Below the pieces are notes generated by a model, which saw only the letters and a program-made list of their open reading frames with translations, made no database searches and was not told the DNA's origin. A stretch of DNA of 27,413 nucleotides from Actinomycetota bacterium. Lineage in GTDB: Bacteria; Actinomycetota; Acidimicrobiia; Acidimicrobiales; Ilumatobacteraceae. The DNA is taken from positions 1 through 27,413 of the forward strand of contig RGGX01000003.1 of assembly GCA_010024485.1 (NCBI GenBank). Direction: 5' to 3'. The position numbers and the translations under genes were made by a program. This document shows positions 7,011 to 17,225 of the stretch, piece after piece. How positions within the stretch are numbered: position 1 is the stretch's first letter; each line of letters begins with the position of its first letter.

Positions 7011-8574
7011 GTGAATCAGCGCTCGTCGGGACCGGTGCTGCGATCGCGTCTCGACACCCGGAGTGAGGCCTATCGGGCCAATGCCGTCGAGATGGAGGCC
7101 CTCTGGGCCACCGTCGCCGCCGAGATGGCTGCCGTGCCGACCATCGGCGGCCAGCGCTATGTCGACCGTCACCGTCAGCGCGGCAAGATGCTGGCCCGCG
7201 AGCGCATCGAACAGCTCATCGATCCCGACACCCCGTTCCTCGAGCTGTCCCCGCTCGCCGGATGGGGTTCGGAGTTCCCGGTCAGCGCCGGCGTGGTGAA
7301 CGGCATCGGCATCGTCGAGGGCACCGAGGTAGCCATCACCGCGACCGACATGACCTATCGCGGCGGTTCGATGAACCCCCGCTCGGTCGACAAGAACATG
7401 CGCTTTCAGGAGATCGTCCGCGCCAACCGCCTCCCGTGGATCTCGCTCAACGAGTCGGCTGGGGCCGACCTGCCGCATCAGGCCGACATCTTCATCCGCG
7501 GCGGGGAGGGCTTCCGGAATCAGACGCAACTGTCGCGCCTCGGGATCCCGACCATCACCGTCGGTTTCGGGCCCGCCACCGCCGGTGGTGCCTACACCCC
7601 GGGGATGAGCGACTACACGGTGTTCGTGAAGGGCCGTGGCACCGCCTATCTGGGTGGACCTCCGCTGGTGAAGATGGCGATCGACGAGATCGTCGACGAG
7701 GAGACCCTCGGTGGGGCGGAGATGCACACCCGGGTGAGCGGGCTCTCCGACTACCTGGCCGTGGATGAGATGGACGCGCTCCGCATCACCCGCGAGATCG
7801 TCGCGCACCTCCGCTGGCGCAAACTCGGACCGGGGCCGACCCTCGCCCCCGACCCTCCCGTTCACGACCCGGATGAGCTCATCGGCTGCGCCTCGGCCGA
7901 CGTCCGGGTGCCCTTCGACATGCGCGAGGTGCTGGCCCGCGTGCTCGACGGGGATGGGGATCGATCGGTGGGTTCCCGGTCGGGCTGCTCGGCAACAACG
8001 GCATCCTGTTCTCCGAGGAGGCCTCCAAGGGGGCGCAGTTCATCCAACTCTGCAATCGCAGCGACACCCCGCTGATCTTCCTCCACAACATCACCGGGTT
8101 CATGGTGGGCTCCAAGGCCGAGCGCGGTGGCATCATCCGCAACGGGGCCAAGCTGATCAACGCGGTGTCGAACTCGACGGTCCCGCACATCGTGGTCATG
8201 GTCGGCGCGTCCTACGGGGCCGGCAACTACGGCATGGCGGGCAAGGCCTACGACCCGCGTTTCATCTTCACCTGGCCGAATCATCGGATCGCGGTGATGG
8301 GTGGCCGCCAGCTCGCCGGGGTGATGGACATCGTGGCCCGCAACGCGGCCGCCGGCCGGGGTGTCGAGGTCGACGAGGACGAGCTCAACGCGCGCAAGGA
8401 GGCCCTCGAGGCCCAGATCGAGTCGGAGTCCTCGGCGCTCTACTCGACCGGACGGGTGTGGGACGACGGCATCATCCACCCGAACGACACCCGGCACGTG
8501 CTCACCATGGCGCTCTCGGTGACCCATTCGGCCGAGGTGCGCGGAGCCACCGAGTACGGGGTGTGGAGGCACTG

Positions 8575-8575
<1 letters not shown>
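7011..8575 (+). pseudogene. acyl-CoA carboxylase beta (carboxyltransferase) subunit, methylcrotonyl/geranyl-CoA type, small internal deletion with frameshift
   Basis: The first 313 codons (GTG 7011 to about 7949) carry the N-terminal crotonase-like half: GKMLARERIEQL, SGADLPHQ and GPATAGGAYTPGMSDY. The protein then continues two frames over, from about 7952 (GWGSIGGFPVGLLGNNG), through ITGFMVG, GASYGAGNYGM, WPNHRIAVMGG and RVWDDGIIHP to TGA 8573-8575. Relative to the methylcrotonyl-CoA carboxylase beta family, the segment between VLDG and GWGSI lacks about 16 residues (usually S-F-EF-YG-TLVT). A 49-bp loss would restore both the frame and the roughly 536-residue length. The subunit transfers carboxyl from biotin to an acyl-CoA such as 3-methylcrotonyl- or geranyl-CoA; specificity is uncertain. 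It overlaps the alpha subunit gene by 1 nt (TGATG). Frame fragments are 7011-8075 and 8102-8575. The lesion may be real or an assembly error. Confidence 0.85.
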
Positions 8576-10546
<1,971 letters not shown>

Positions 10547-10550
<4 letters not shown>

Positions 10551-12304
10551 GCGAACCGATCCGCATCGCGAACTGCTCGGGTTTCTTCGGGGACCGGCTC
10601 TCAGCCGCGCGGGAGATGGTCGACGACGGTCCGATCGACGTCCTGACCGGTGACTGGCTGGCCGAACTGACGATGCTCATCCTCGCGCGCATCAGAGCCA
10701 AGAATCCCGGCAGGGGGTTCGCCTCGACCTTCGTGACCCAGATGGAGCAGGTGATGGGGACCTGTCTCGACCGGGGCATCACCGTCGTATCGAACGCTGG
10801 CGGGCTCGACCCGGCCGGTTGCGCCGAGCAGCTCGCCGAGGTCGCCGACCGGCTCGGCCTGTCACCGCGGATCGCCTATGTCGACGGCGACGACCTCATG
10901 CCCCGGATCGGTGAGCTCGCCGACAGCGGGGCGCTCTCGCCGTTCGGATCGAGCGCGCTCCCCGACATCGGCGGCCTGGTGTCCGCCAACGCCTACCTCG
11001 GCTGCTGGGGGATCGTCGAGGCGCTCGACGCGGGGGCCGACATCGTGGTCACCGGCCGGGTGACGGACGCGGCCGTGGTCTGCGGGCCCGCCGCCCACCA
11101 TCACGGTTGGGGCCGCGAGGATCACGACGCCCTCGCCGGAGCCGTGGTCGCGGGGCACGTCATCGAGTGCTCCGCCCAGGCGACCGGCGGCAACTACTCC
11201 TTCTTCGAGGAGATCCCCGGCCTCGAACACGTCGGTTTCCCATGGGCCGAGATCGCCGCGGACGGCTCCTCGGTGATCGGCAAGCACGACGGGACCGGGG
11301 GAGCGGTCACGGTCGGCACCGTCACCAGCCAGATCCTCTACGAGATCGCCGGCCCGGCCTACCTCGGCCCCGATGTCGTCTCCCACTTCGACACCATCGA
11401 AGTGGAGCAGCTCGCCGCCGACCGGGTCCGCATCTCCGGGGTGCGCGGAACCGCCCCGACCGGCACCGTGAAGGTGGCGATGAACGAGCTCGGTGGGTAC
11501 CGCAACGACCTCGTGGTCGCCCTCACCGGCCTCGATGTCGAGGCCAAGGCCGAGGTCGCCCTCGCGGCCTTCTGGGATGCCTGCCCCCACGGGCCCGACG
11601 ACTTCGCCTCCTGCACCACGCGCATCGTCCGCCGCGAGCACGCCGACCCCGAGTCGAACGAGGCGGCCACCGCGGAGCTCCGCATCTCGGTGAAGGACCC
11701 CGATGAGCGGCGGGTCGGACGCGCGTTCTCGAACGCCATGGTGGAGACGGCGCTGGCGAGCATCCCGGGCATGTACCTCTTGAGCGGTGGCCCCTCGGCC
11801 GGCCAGGCCTACGGGGTGTACCGACCGGCGCTCGTGCCGGCCGACCTCGTACCGCAGTACGTGCACTTCGAGGGGCGCGCCACCGTCGTCGACACCCCGT
11901 CGGGCGGAGGCGAGACCCGTGAGGGGCTCGGCGCCTCGGAGCCGCCACCATCGCCGGCCGTCACGGCGACGAGGCCGATCCCGATCGGGCGGCTCATCGG
12001 GACGCGCAGCGGTGACAAGGGAGGCGACGCCAACCTCGGGGTGTTCACCCGCGATGACTCGGCCTATGCCTGGGTTGCCGACTGGCTCGACGTCGACCGT
12101 CTCCGGTCGCTGTTGCCCGAGATCGGGTCGTTGCCGGTCGAGCGCCACCTGCTCCCGCGACTCCGGGCGATGAACTTCGTGATCCGGGGCCTCCTCGAGG
12201 AGGGTGTCGCGGCCTCCACCAGAGGGGACGCGCAGGCCAAGAGCCTCGGGGAGTGGTTGAGGGCCAGAGTTGTCGAGGTGCCCGTCGACCTGATCGACTC
12301 CTGA
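10547..12304 (+). CDS. AtuA family protein (acyclic terpene utilization, DUF1446) with fused C-terminal AtuA-like domain
   Basis: A 585-residue intact protein. Residues 1-about 450 match the DUF1446/AtuA core: IRIANCSGFFGDR at the start, TGDWLAELTM, VSNAGGLDP, VVTGRVTDAA and the conserved ATGGNYSFFEEIP. After a Pro/Ser-rich linker (about 455-475), a C-terminal domain of about 105 residues starts IGRLIGTRSGDKGGDANLGVF, the hallmark of the small AtuA-like partner that is a separate protein in some bacteria. In Pseudomonas, atuA belongs to the citronellol/geraniol degradation cluster with geranyl-CoA carboxylase (atuC/atuF); its biochemical role there is still poorly defined. Adjacency to carboxylase beta and alpha genes here supports the same type of pathway. 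GTG 10547 overlaps the alpha subunit stop. The C-terminus (QAKSLGEWLRARV) is normal. Confidence 0.9.
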
Positions 12305-12308
12305 GTCG

Positions 12309-13496
12309 ATGAGCGCAGCCCAGCCACTCGCGGGTATCCGCGTGATCGACCTCACCTCGGTGGTCATGGGTCCGCTCGGCACCCAGATGCTCGCCGACCT
12401 CGGCGCCGATGTGATCGCGATCGAGGCCCCACTCGGTGATGCCAACCGCCACATGGGGACCGGCCCGCACCCCGAGCTCTCCGGAGTCGCCCTCAACCTG
12501 CTTCGCAACAAGCGGTCGATCGTGCTCGACCTCCGGAGCGAGAGCGGGCACGACGCCCTGCTCCGACTCATCCGCACCGCCGACGTGTTCGTGACCAACC
12601 TCCGGCCCGGCTCGCGGGAGCGGGCGCGCATCACCCGCGGTGATCTCGCTCAGGCGCGGCCCGACCTGATCTGGTGCGCGGCGGCCGGATACCCCGAGGA
12701 CAGCGACCGCGCCGACGATGCTGCCTACGACGACATCATCCAGGCGGCGACCGGCCTCGTCGACGTGGCCGAGCGCTCCGGTCTGCCCCCCGTGCTCTCG
12801 CCGACCCTGCTCGTCGACAAGGTGTGCGGTATGGCGCTCGCGCAGGCGGTGACCACCGGTCTGTTGCACCGGGAGCGCACCGGTGAGGGGTCCGAGACCG
12901 TGCTCGCGATGTACGACATCGTCCGCGGTTTCCTCCTGGTCGAACACGGCGCGGCGGCGATCGCCGAGCCACCCCAGGGCAGGAGCGGCTACCCGCGGCT
13001 GCTGAGTCATGAGCGGCGCCCGCTGCGCACCACCGATGGACTGGTGGTGATCCTCGCCTACGAGCGCCATCAGTTCGAGGGGTTGATCACCATCGGTGGT
13101 CGTCGTGAGATGCTCGCCGATGAGCGGTTCATGACCCGGCTCGGTCGCCTCGATCACATCGACGAGCTCTACCGCGAGTACCAACGGATCGCGGATGGGC
13201 ACTCGACGGCGTCGTTCCTCGCCGCCTGCGCGGACCACGGTGTGCCCGCAGCGGCAGTCGAGACCCTCGACGACATCGTCGCCGGTCTGCCGGTCGTCGA
13301 GCATCCCGTCGCGGGCACCTACCGCCACACCCCGCCCCTCGTCGGCGGGCTCGGGGTCACCGAGGGTCCGCGGCGTCCGGCGCCTCTGCTCGGCGAGCAC
13401 GGTCGCGAGGTGCTCGCCGAGGTCGGGTTGAGCGAGTCCGAGATCGACGCGCTCGAGGAGACCGGAGTGCTCGGTCGCTACGGTCGATCGTCATGA
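12309..13496 (+). CDS. CaiB/BaiF (class III) CoA-transferase family protein
   Basis: A 395-residue family III CoA-transferase that moves CoA between carboxylic acids via an aspartyl-CoA thioester. Seen: the N-terminal PLAGIRVIDLT, LGADVIAIE, NKRSIVLDLRS, ADVFVTNLRPG, YDDIIQAATGL, then LLVDKVCGM, whose Asp is at the catalytic position, and the C-terminal domain with RRPLRTTDG and HPVAGTYRH. The catalytic Asp assignment is by family alignment from memory. It starts 4 nt after the AtuA stop (ATG 12309) and its TGA overlaps the aminotransferase ATG (ATGA). In this operon it would plausibly activate or recycle the organic acid that feeds the carboxylase. The acid is unknown. Confidence 0.93.
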   Translation: MSAAQPLAGIRVIDLTSVVMGPLGTQMLADLGADVIAIEAPLGDANRHMGTGPHPELSGVALNLLRNKRSIVLDLRSESGHDALLRLIRTADVFVTNLRPGSRERARITRGDLAQARPDLIWCAAAGYPEDSDRADDAAYDDIIQAATGLVDVAERSGLPPVLSPTLLVDKVCGMALAQAVTTGLLHRERTGEGSETVLAMYDIVRGFLLVEHGAAAIAEPPQGRSGYPRLLSHERRPLRTTDGLVVILAYERHQFEGLITIGGRREMLADERFMTRLGRLDHIDELYREYQRIADGHSTASFLAACADHGVPAAAVETLDDIVAGLPVVEHPVAGTYRHTPPLVGGLGVTEGPRRPAPLLGEHGREVLAEVGLSESEIDALEETGVLGRYGRSS

Positions 13497-14611
13497 GCGG
13501 TGACGAGTCCCACGTGCCGACCCCGGAGCATCCCGGTCGGCCTCGCGACGAGGTGCATGCCCTCCCGTCGTATCGGCCGGGCCGCGATGCCGCCCAGGCC
13601 GAGCGCGACCATGGGATCACCGGCGCGGTGAAGCTCGCCTCCAACGAGATGCCGGAGGGGCCGATCGGCGCGGTGGTCGACGCGGTGACCGCGGCGGTGA
13701 CCGGTGTCAACCGCTACGCCGATCACCGGGCCGGAACCGTGCGCGAGGCCCTCGCGACTCGACTCGGTCTCGGAGCCGAGAGCGTGACGGTCGGGAACGG
13801 CTCCTCCGGTGTGCTGCAGCAGATCTTCCAGACCTACGTGGCGCGCGGCGACCGGGTGCTCTTCCCCTGGCGGTCCTTCGAGGTGTACCCCATCTACACA
13901 CGGCTCGCCGGTGGAGAGGCGGTGACCGTCCCACTCGACGCCCGCCTCCACGTCGACGTGGATGGCCTGATCGCCGCGCTGACCCCCGACACCCGTCTGG
14001 TGGTGGTGGCGACCCCGAACAACCCGACGGGCACCGCGACCTCGACGGCGGATCTGGCCCGTCTCGCCGAGGCCGCCGGCATGGGGACGATCGTGGTGGT
14101 CGACGAGGCCTACCGCGAGTTCGACGACCGCGGTGACGACGCGGTCCGCGACCTCGTCGGGACGTATCCGAACGTGGTGGTCACCCGGACGCTCTCTAAG
14201 GCCCAGGGCCTGGCCGGACTCCGGATCGGCTACGGGATCGGACATCCGGCGGTGATCGGCGACATCGACAAGGTCGCCCTCCCGTTCGCGGTGAACGCCC
14301 TCGCCCAGGCCGCTGCGCTGGCCGCCCTCGATCACCCTGAGGAGATCGCCGAGCGGGTGGCCCGGGTGGTCGAGGAACGGATTCGGGTCGAGTCGGCCCT
14401 GCGTGAGTCGGGATGGGATCTGGCGGATCATCGTGGCAACTTCATCTGGTTGCCGACTGGTGCCGACACCGGTCGGGTCGCCCTCGACCTCGAGCGGGCC
14501 GGTGTGGTGGTGAGGTCGTTCGGCGATGAGGGCATCCGGGTGACCATCGGCACGAGGGCGGAGAACGACCGTTTCCTCACTGCCCTCGCCGGCGTTTCGC
14601 CGACCGGTTGA
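13493..14611 (+). CDS. HisC-like PLP-dependent aminotransferase (histidinol-phosphate/aromatic aminotransferase family)
   Basis: A 372-residue fold-type I class I/II aminotransferase. Seen: KLASNEMPEGP near residue 43, NRYADHRAG-VREALA, VGNGSSGVLQQI, ATPNNPTGT (substrate/cofactor Asn), VVDEAYREFD (PLP-pyridine Asp and Tyr) and RTLSKAQGLAGLRIGY with the Schiff-base Lys. The C-terminal arm ends with GIRVTIGTRAEND-FL, as in HisC. It could be HisC or the actinobacterial aromatic aminotransferase (Pat); without a his cluster nearby the second or another amino acid role is as likely. ATG 13493 overlaps the CoA-transferase stop by 4 nt. Why an aminotransferase sits in an acyl-CoA carboxylase operon is not clear; it may link amino-acid-derived keto acids to the pathway. 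Confidence 0.9.
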   Translation: MSGDESHVPTPEHPGRPRDEVHALPSYRPGRDAAQAERDHGITGAVKLASNEMPEGPIGAVVDAVTAAVTGVNRYADHRAGTVREALATRLGLGAESVTVGNGSSGVLQQIFQTYVARGDRVLFPWRSFEVYPIYTRLAGGEAVTVPLDARLHVDVDGLIAALTPDTRLVVVATPNNPTGTATSTADLARLAEAAGMGTIVVVDEAYREFDDRGDDAVRDLVGTYPNVVVTRTLSKAQGLAGLRIGYGIGHPAVIGDIDKVALPFAVNALAQAAALAALDHPEEIAERVARVVEERIRVESALRESGWDLADHRGNFIWLPTGADTGRVALDLERAGVVVRSFGDEGIRVTIGTRAENDRFLTALAGVSPTG

Positions 14612-14619
14612 CCGCATCG

Positions 14620-14628
14620 TGGCAAGAT
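14620..14628 (+). promoter_or_regulatory. extended -10 (TGG-CAAGAT) of a leaderless promoter for the DUF202 pair
   Basis: TGG directly followed by CAAGAT (14623-14628), then 6 nt, then GTG 14635. The same TGN-CAAGAT-6 nt-start layout precedes the nucleoside hydrolase gene at 22103. It suggests an internal start that lets the DUF202-KAS III genes be expressed apart from the carboxylase genes. Confidence 0.5.
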
Positions 14629-14634
14629 CGCGGT

Positions 14635-15003
14635 GTGAACCCACTCCGATTCCTGTTCCCGGCTGACCCGAGGCTGGTGGGCAAGACCCCCGACTACCGG
14701 TTCTCGCTCGCGAACGAGCGGACGTTCCTCTCGTGGATCCGCACCTCGCTCGCGTTGGTGGCAGGTGGCATCGGCGCGATCGTCCTCCTCGAGGACGTCG
14801 CCGGGGCGGAGGTGCTCGGGGTGGTCGTGCTGGTGTTCGCGTTCCTCGCGGCAGCGACCGCCTATCGCCGTTGGGCGCTCAACGAACGCTCCATCAGGCT
14901 CGATGAACCGCTACCCCCTTCACCCCTCCCGCAGATCATGGCGACCGGTGTCGCGGTGATCGGCATCGTCGCTGTCGTCCTCCTGATCGTCGACTCGCGG
15001 TGA
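14635..15003 (+). CDS. DUF202 (YidH-like) small membrane protein
   Basis: 122 residues. The conserved DUF202 core DYRFSLANERTFLSWIRTSLALVAGG is at about residues 20-45, running into the first transmembrane helix; a second helix (about VLGVVVLVFAFLAAATAY) and a third at the C-terminus (MATGVAVIGIVAVVLLIV) follow. The family is found in bacteria and in fungal vacuolar Vtc proteins; its bacterial role is unknown. GTG 14635 was chosen over the upstream TTG 14608 because the protein then starts just before the conserved region and is preceded by a -10 box. The stop overlaps the second DUF202 gene (GTGA). The two DUF202 proteins have complementary short lengths and probably work together, an inference from coupling. 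Confidence 0.88.
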   Translation: MNPLRFLFPADPRLVGKTPDYRFSLANERTFLSWIRTSLALVAGGIGAIVLLEDVAGAEVLGVVVLVFAFLAAATAYRRWALNERSIRLDEPLPPSPLPQIMATGVAVIGIVAVVLLIVDSR

Positions 15004-15353
15004 GCGAGCAGGCCCGTCCAACGACGGTCTTCGACCCGGGGGTGCAGCACGAGCGGACCGCCCTCGCTTGGGAGCGGACCGCGATCGCGATGATGGTGGC
15101 GGGCGCGATCCTGGGTCGATACGCCTCGACTCACGGGCACTTCGTGCTCGGCACCCTCGGGGTGCTCTGGGTGGCGCTCGGTGGTGGGGTGCTGCTGTGG
15201 GCAGCCCGGCACTACGAGGACCTCCACGGCCCACTGCGCGCGGGGGAGACCCCGGCGCATCCGACGGCGACGAGGATCATCGGTGTCTCCACCGTGTCGT
15301 TCACCGGGGTCGCCCTGATCCTCGCCGTCTACCTCACGGTGGTCGACCCGTGA
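15000..15353 (+). CDS. second DUF202 small membrane protein
   Basis: 117 residues with the DUF202 signature DPGVQHERTALAWERTAIAMMVAGAIL (about 12-38), followed by two further hydrophobic segments (about 48-70 and 95-115). This is the variant motif QHERTALAWERT rather than the LANERTFLSWIRT of its upstream neighbour, so the two are paralogous types and not a recent duplication. GTG 15000 overlaps the first DUF202 stop, and its own TGA overlaps the KAS III GTG. Heteromer formation in the cytoplasmic membrane is an inference from this strict pairing. Confidence 0.9.
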   Translation: MSEQARPTTVFDPGVQHERTALAWERTAIAMMVAGAILGRYASTHGHFVLGTLGVLWVALGGGVLLWAARHYEDLHGPLRAGETPAHPTATRIIGVSTVSFTGVALILAVYLTVVDP

Positions 15354-16453
15354 CCCGGGCCGTCATCACCGGTTGGGGCAAGTGCCGGCCACCGCTGTCG
15401 TTGACCAACGCGGATCTCGAGCGGCTGGTCGAGACCTCCGATGACTGGATCGCTGACCGGACCGGCATCGTCGAGCGGGGCATGTGCCATATGGAGACGA
15501 CGGACATGGCCGAGGTAGCCGCCCGTCACGCTCTCGCCGCTGCCGGTCTCGAGCCGACCGACCTCGACCTCATCATCATGTGCACCCTCACTCCGGAGGT
15601 GTCCTGTCCGAGCGGCGCCTGCTCACTCCAGGAGCGCCTCGGGGCGGTCAACGCGGCGGCGTTCGATCTGAACGCGGCCTGCTCGGGGTTCGTCTACGGC
15701 TCGGTGACGGCGGCCTCGATGATCGCGGCCGGCGCCAAGCGGACGGTGCTGGTCGTCGGCGTCGAGAAACTCCACTTCCTGATCGACTACCGGGATCGCA
15801 ACACCTGCGTGCTCTTCGGCGACGGTGCCGGCGCCGCGGTCTACCAGGCGAGTGATGATCCCGACGTCCCCGATGCCGGTGCGCCCGGCGTGCTCGGCAC
15901 CGATCTCGGCGCTGACGGTGTGGCCGGGTCGACGATGGTGGTGCCCACCCTCGGATCCCGCGGCGAGTTGTCGTCGTTCCGTGATCCCGAGCACTCCCGG
16001 CTCCACTTCGAGGGCCAGGCGGTCTTCAAGATCGCGGTGCGCGGCATGATCGACTCGGTGTGTCGGGCGCTCGACCGGGCGGGCCTCACCGCCGACGACG
16101 TCGACCTCGTGGTGCCGCACCAGGCGAACGAGCGGATCGTGCGGGCAGCGGCGTCGCGTCTCGGGCTCACCGAGGATCAGGTCATGTTGAACATCGCGAC
16201 CCACGGCAACACCTCAGCGGCCTCGATCCCGATGGCCCTGAACGATGCCCTCGACACCGCGAGGGTGAGGCCCGGTGACATCGTGGTGTTCACCGCCTTC
16301 GGCGGAGGGGTCACCTGGGGCTCGGTGGTGTTGCGCTGGGGGGACCGGGTGGAGCGGCTCGGGACGAGCGACGCGGCCCTCGGTCCGGTCGACATGACCG
16401 TCGACGAGCTGCTCGCGCGGAACCGCGAGTTCTTCGCTCCGCTCCACGACTGA
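15350..16453 (+). CDS. beta-ketoacyl-ACP synthase III family protein (FabH-like)
   Basis: A 367-residue thiolase-fold condensing enzyme with the full KAS III triad: Cys111 in DLNAACSGF, His257 in VVPHQANERI and Asn287 in ATHGNTSA. Other family marks are TSDDWIADRTGI, FGDGAGAA and the terminal FGGG-TWGSVVLRW. KAS III enzymes condense an acyl-CoA with malonyl-ACP to start fatty acid synthesis, but many divergent members act in secondary or specialised metabolism. After the usual C-terminus there are about 35 extra residues (RVERLG to FFAPLHD) with a predicted helix, absent from E. coli FabH. It starts at GTG 15350, overlapping the DUF202 stop, and is the last gene before the convergent minus-strand permease. 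Primary FabH or an operon-specific condensing enzyme cannot be separated. Confidence 0.92.
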   Translation: MTRAVITGWGKCRPPLSLTNADLERLVETSDDWIADRTGIVERGMCHMETTDMAEVAARHALAAAGLEPTDLDLIIMCTLTPEVSCPSGACSLQERLGAVNAAAFDLNAACSGFVYGSVTAASMIAAGAKRTVLVVGVEKLHFLIDYRDRNTCVLFGDGAGAAVYQASDDPDVPDAGAPGVLGTDLGADGVAGSTMVVPTLGSRGELSSFRDPEHSRLHFEGQAVFKIAVRGMIDSVCRALDRAGLTADDVDLVVPHQANERIVRAAASRLGLTEDQVMLNIATHGNTSAASIPMALNDALDTARVRPGDIVVFTAFGGGVTWGSVVLRWGDRVERLGTSDAALGPVDMTVDELLARNREFFAPLHD

Positions 16454-16459
16454 TCGGGG

Positions 16460-16477
16460 CGCGGTCGTCTCACCGCG
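16460..16477. terminator. small hairpin between convergent genes, possible bidirectional terminator
   Basis: CGCGGT, a 6-nt loop (CGTCTC) and ACCGCG form a perfect 6-bp stem in the 25-bp space between the KAS III stop and the permease stop. There is no T-run on either side, so a classical intrinsic terminator is not shown. Confidence 0.4.
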
Positions 16478-16478
16478 G

Positions 16479-17225
16479 TCAGCCGATGCCGCTGAGGATG
16501 TCGACGAGGATCCCGATCCCGGATCCCGCGACGAGCGCGAGCACGAGGCGCTCGAAGGTCGGCCCGCTGAGACGGGAGCGAAGGCGGGCACCGACTGGGA
16601 TCGTGGCCAGCACGATCACCGTGAGCAGCGCCGAGACGCCGAGACGTCCGTCGAGGTCACCGCGAACTGCGAGCACCGCGGTCTGCGCGGTACCGGTGAG
16701 GAGGAAGGCGGTGGCGATCGACAGGACGAAGGCCTCCCGCGAGAGTCGGAGGCCGTGATGCCAGGCGGCAACGATCGGTCCGGAGATCCCCGCCGCGCCC
16801 TGGAACACCCCGGCGAGTCCACCGACCCAGGGGCCGACGAGACGCCGCCGGTGGACCGGGAGGCGCAGGTCGGGTCGGCGCAGTTGCTGGAGCACCCAGG
16901 CGGCGATCGCGATGACGAGCACGCTGAGTGTCAGCTCCTCGGGGATCACGCCGAGTGTGAGTGCCCCGCCGACGGCGCCGATGATGCCGATGGCGCAGAA
17001 TGCCGCGAGGCCCTCGGTCTCGGACCGGGCGGCGCGGTGGCTCCAGGCGATTCCGAGGTTCTGGGCGGCGTTGGGGATGGCGATGACGGCGATCGCGGTG
17101 GTCGGTCCGGTGTAGAGCGACATGATCGGCACCGCGATGATCGGGAAACCCATACCGGTGACGCTCTTCACGAGCGACCCGGCGAGGACCGCGGCGATGA
17201 TGACCGCGATCTCGGTGGTGGTCAC
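16479..17225 (-). CDS. TauE/SafE (TSUP) family membrane permease
   Basis: A 248-residue polytopic membrane protein with about 7-8 hydrophobic segments. The N-terminal half has the TSUP motif G-LVKSVTGMGFPIIAVPIM (about 16-34), repeated in the second half as GGLAGVFQGAAGISGPIVAA (about 134-153), the internal pseudo-repeat typical of the family. Known members move sulfite, sulfoacetate, taurine-derived or other organic anions. GTG 17225 overlaps the sucrose phosphorylase TGA (GTGA), so the two are translated together. This coupling does not by itself show that the permease moves sugar-related substrates; TSUP proteins are not known sugar carriers. Confidence 0.9.
   Translation of the reverse strand: MTTTEIAVIIAAVLAGSLVKSVTGMGFPIIAVPIMSLYTGPTTAIAVIAIPNAAQNLGIAWSHRAARSETEGLAAFCAIGIIGAVGGALTLGVIPEELTLSVLVIAIAAWVLQQLRRPDLRLPVHRRRLVGPWVGGLAGVFQGAAGISGPIVAAWHHGLRLSREAFVLSIATAFLLTGTAQTAVLAVRGDLDGRLGVSALLTVIVLATIPVGARLRSRLSGPTFERLVLALVAGSGIGILVDILSGIG

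Noticed and set aside
10862..12634. 590-residue open frame on the minus strand opposite AtuA
   Set aside because: Composition is that of an antisense shadow (GD/RR/H-rich, no family motif); it lies opposite a clearly conserved plus-strand gene and crosses its boundary.
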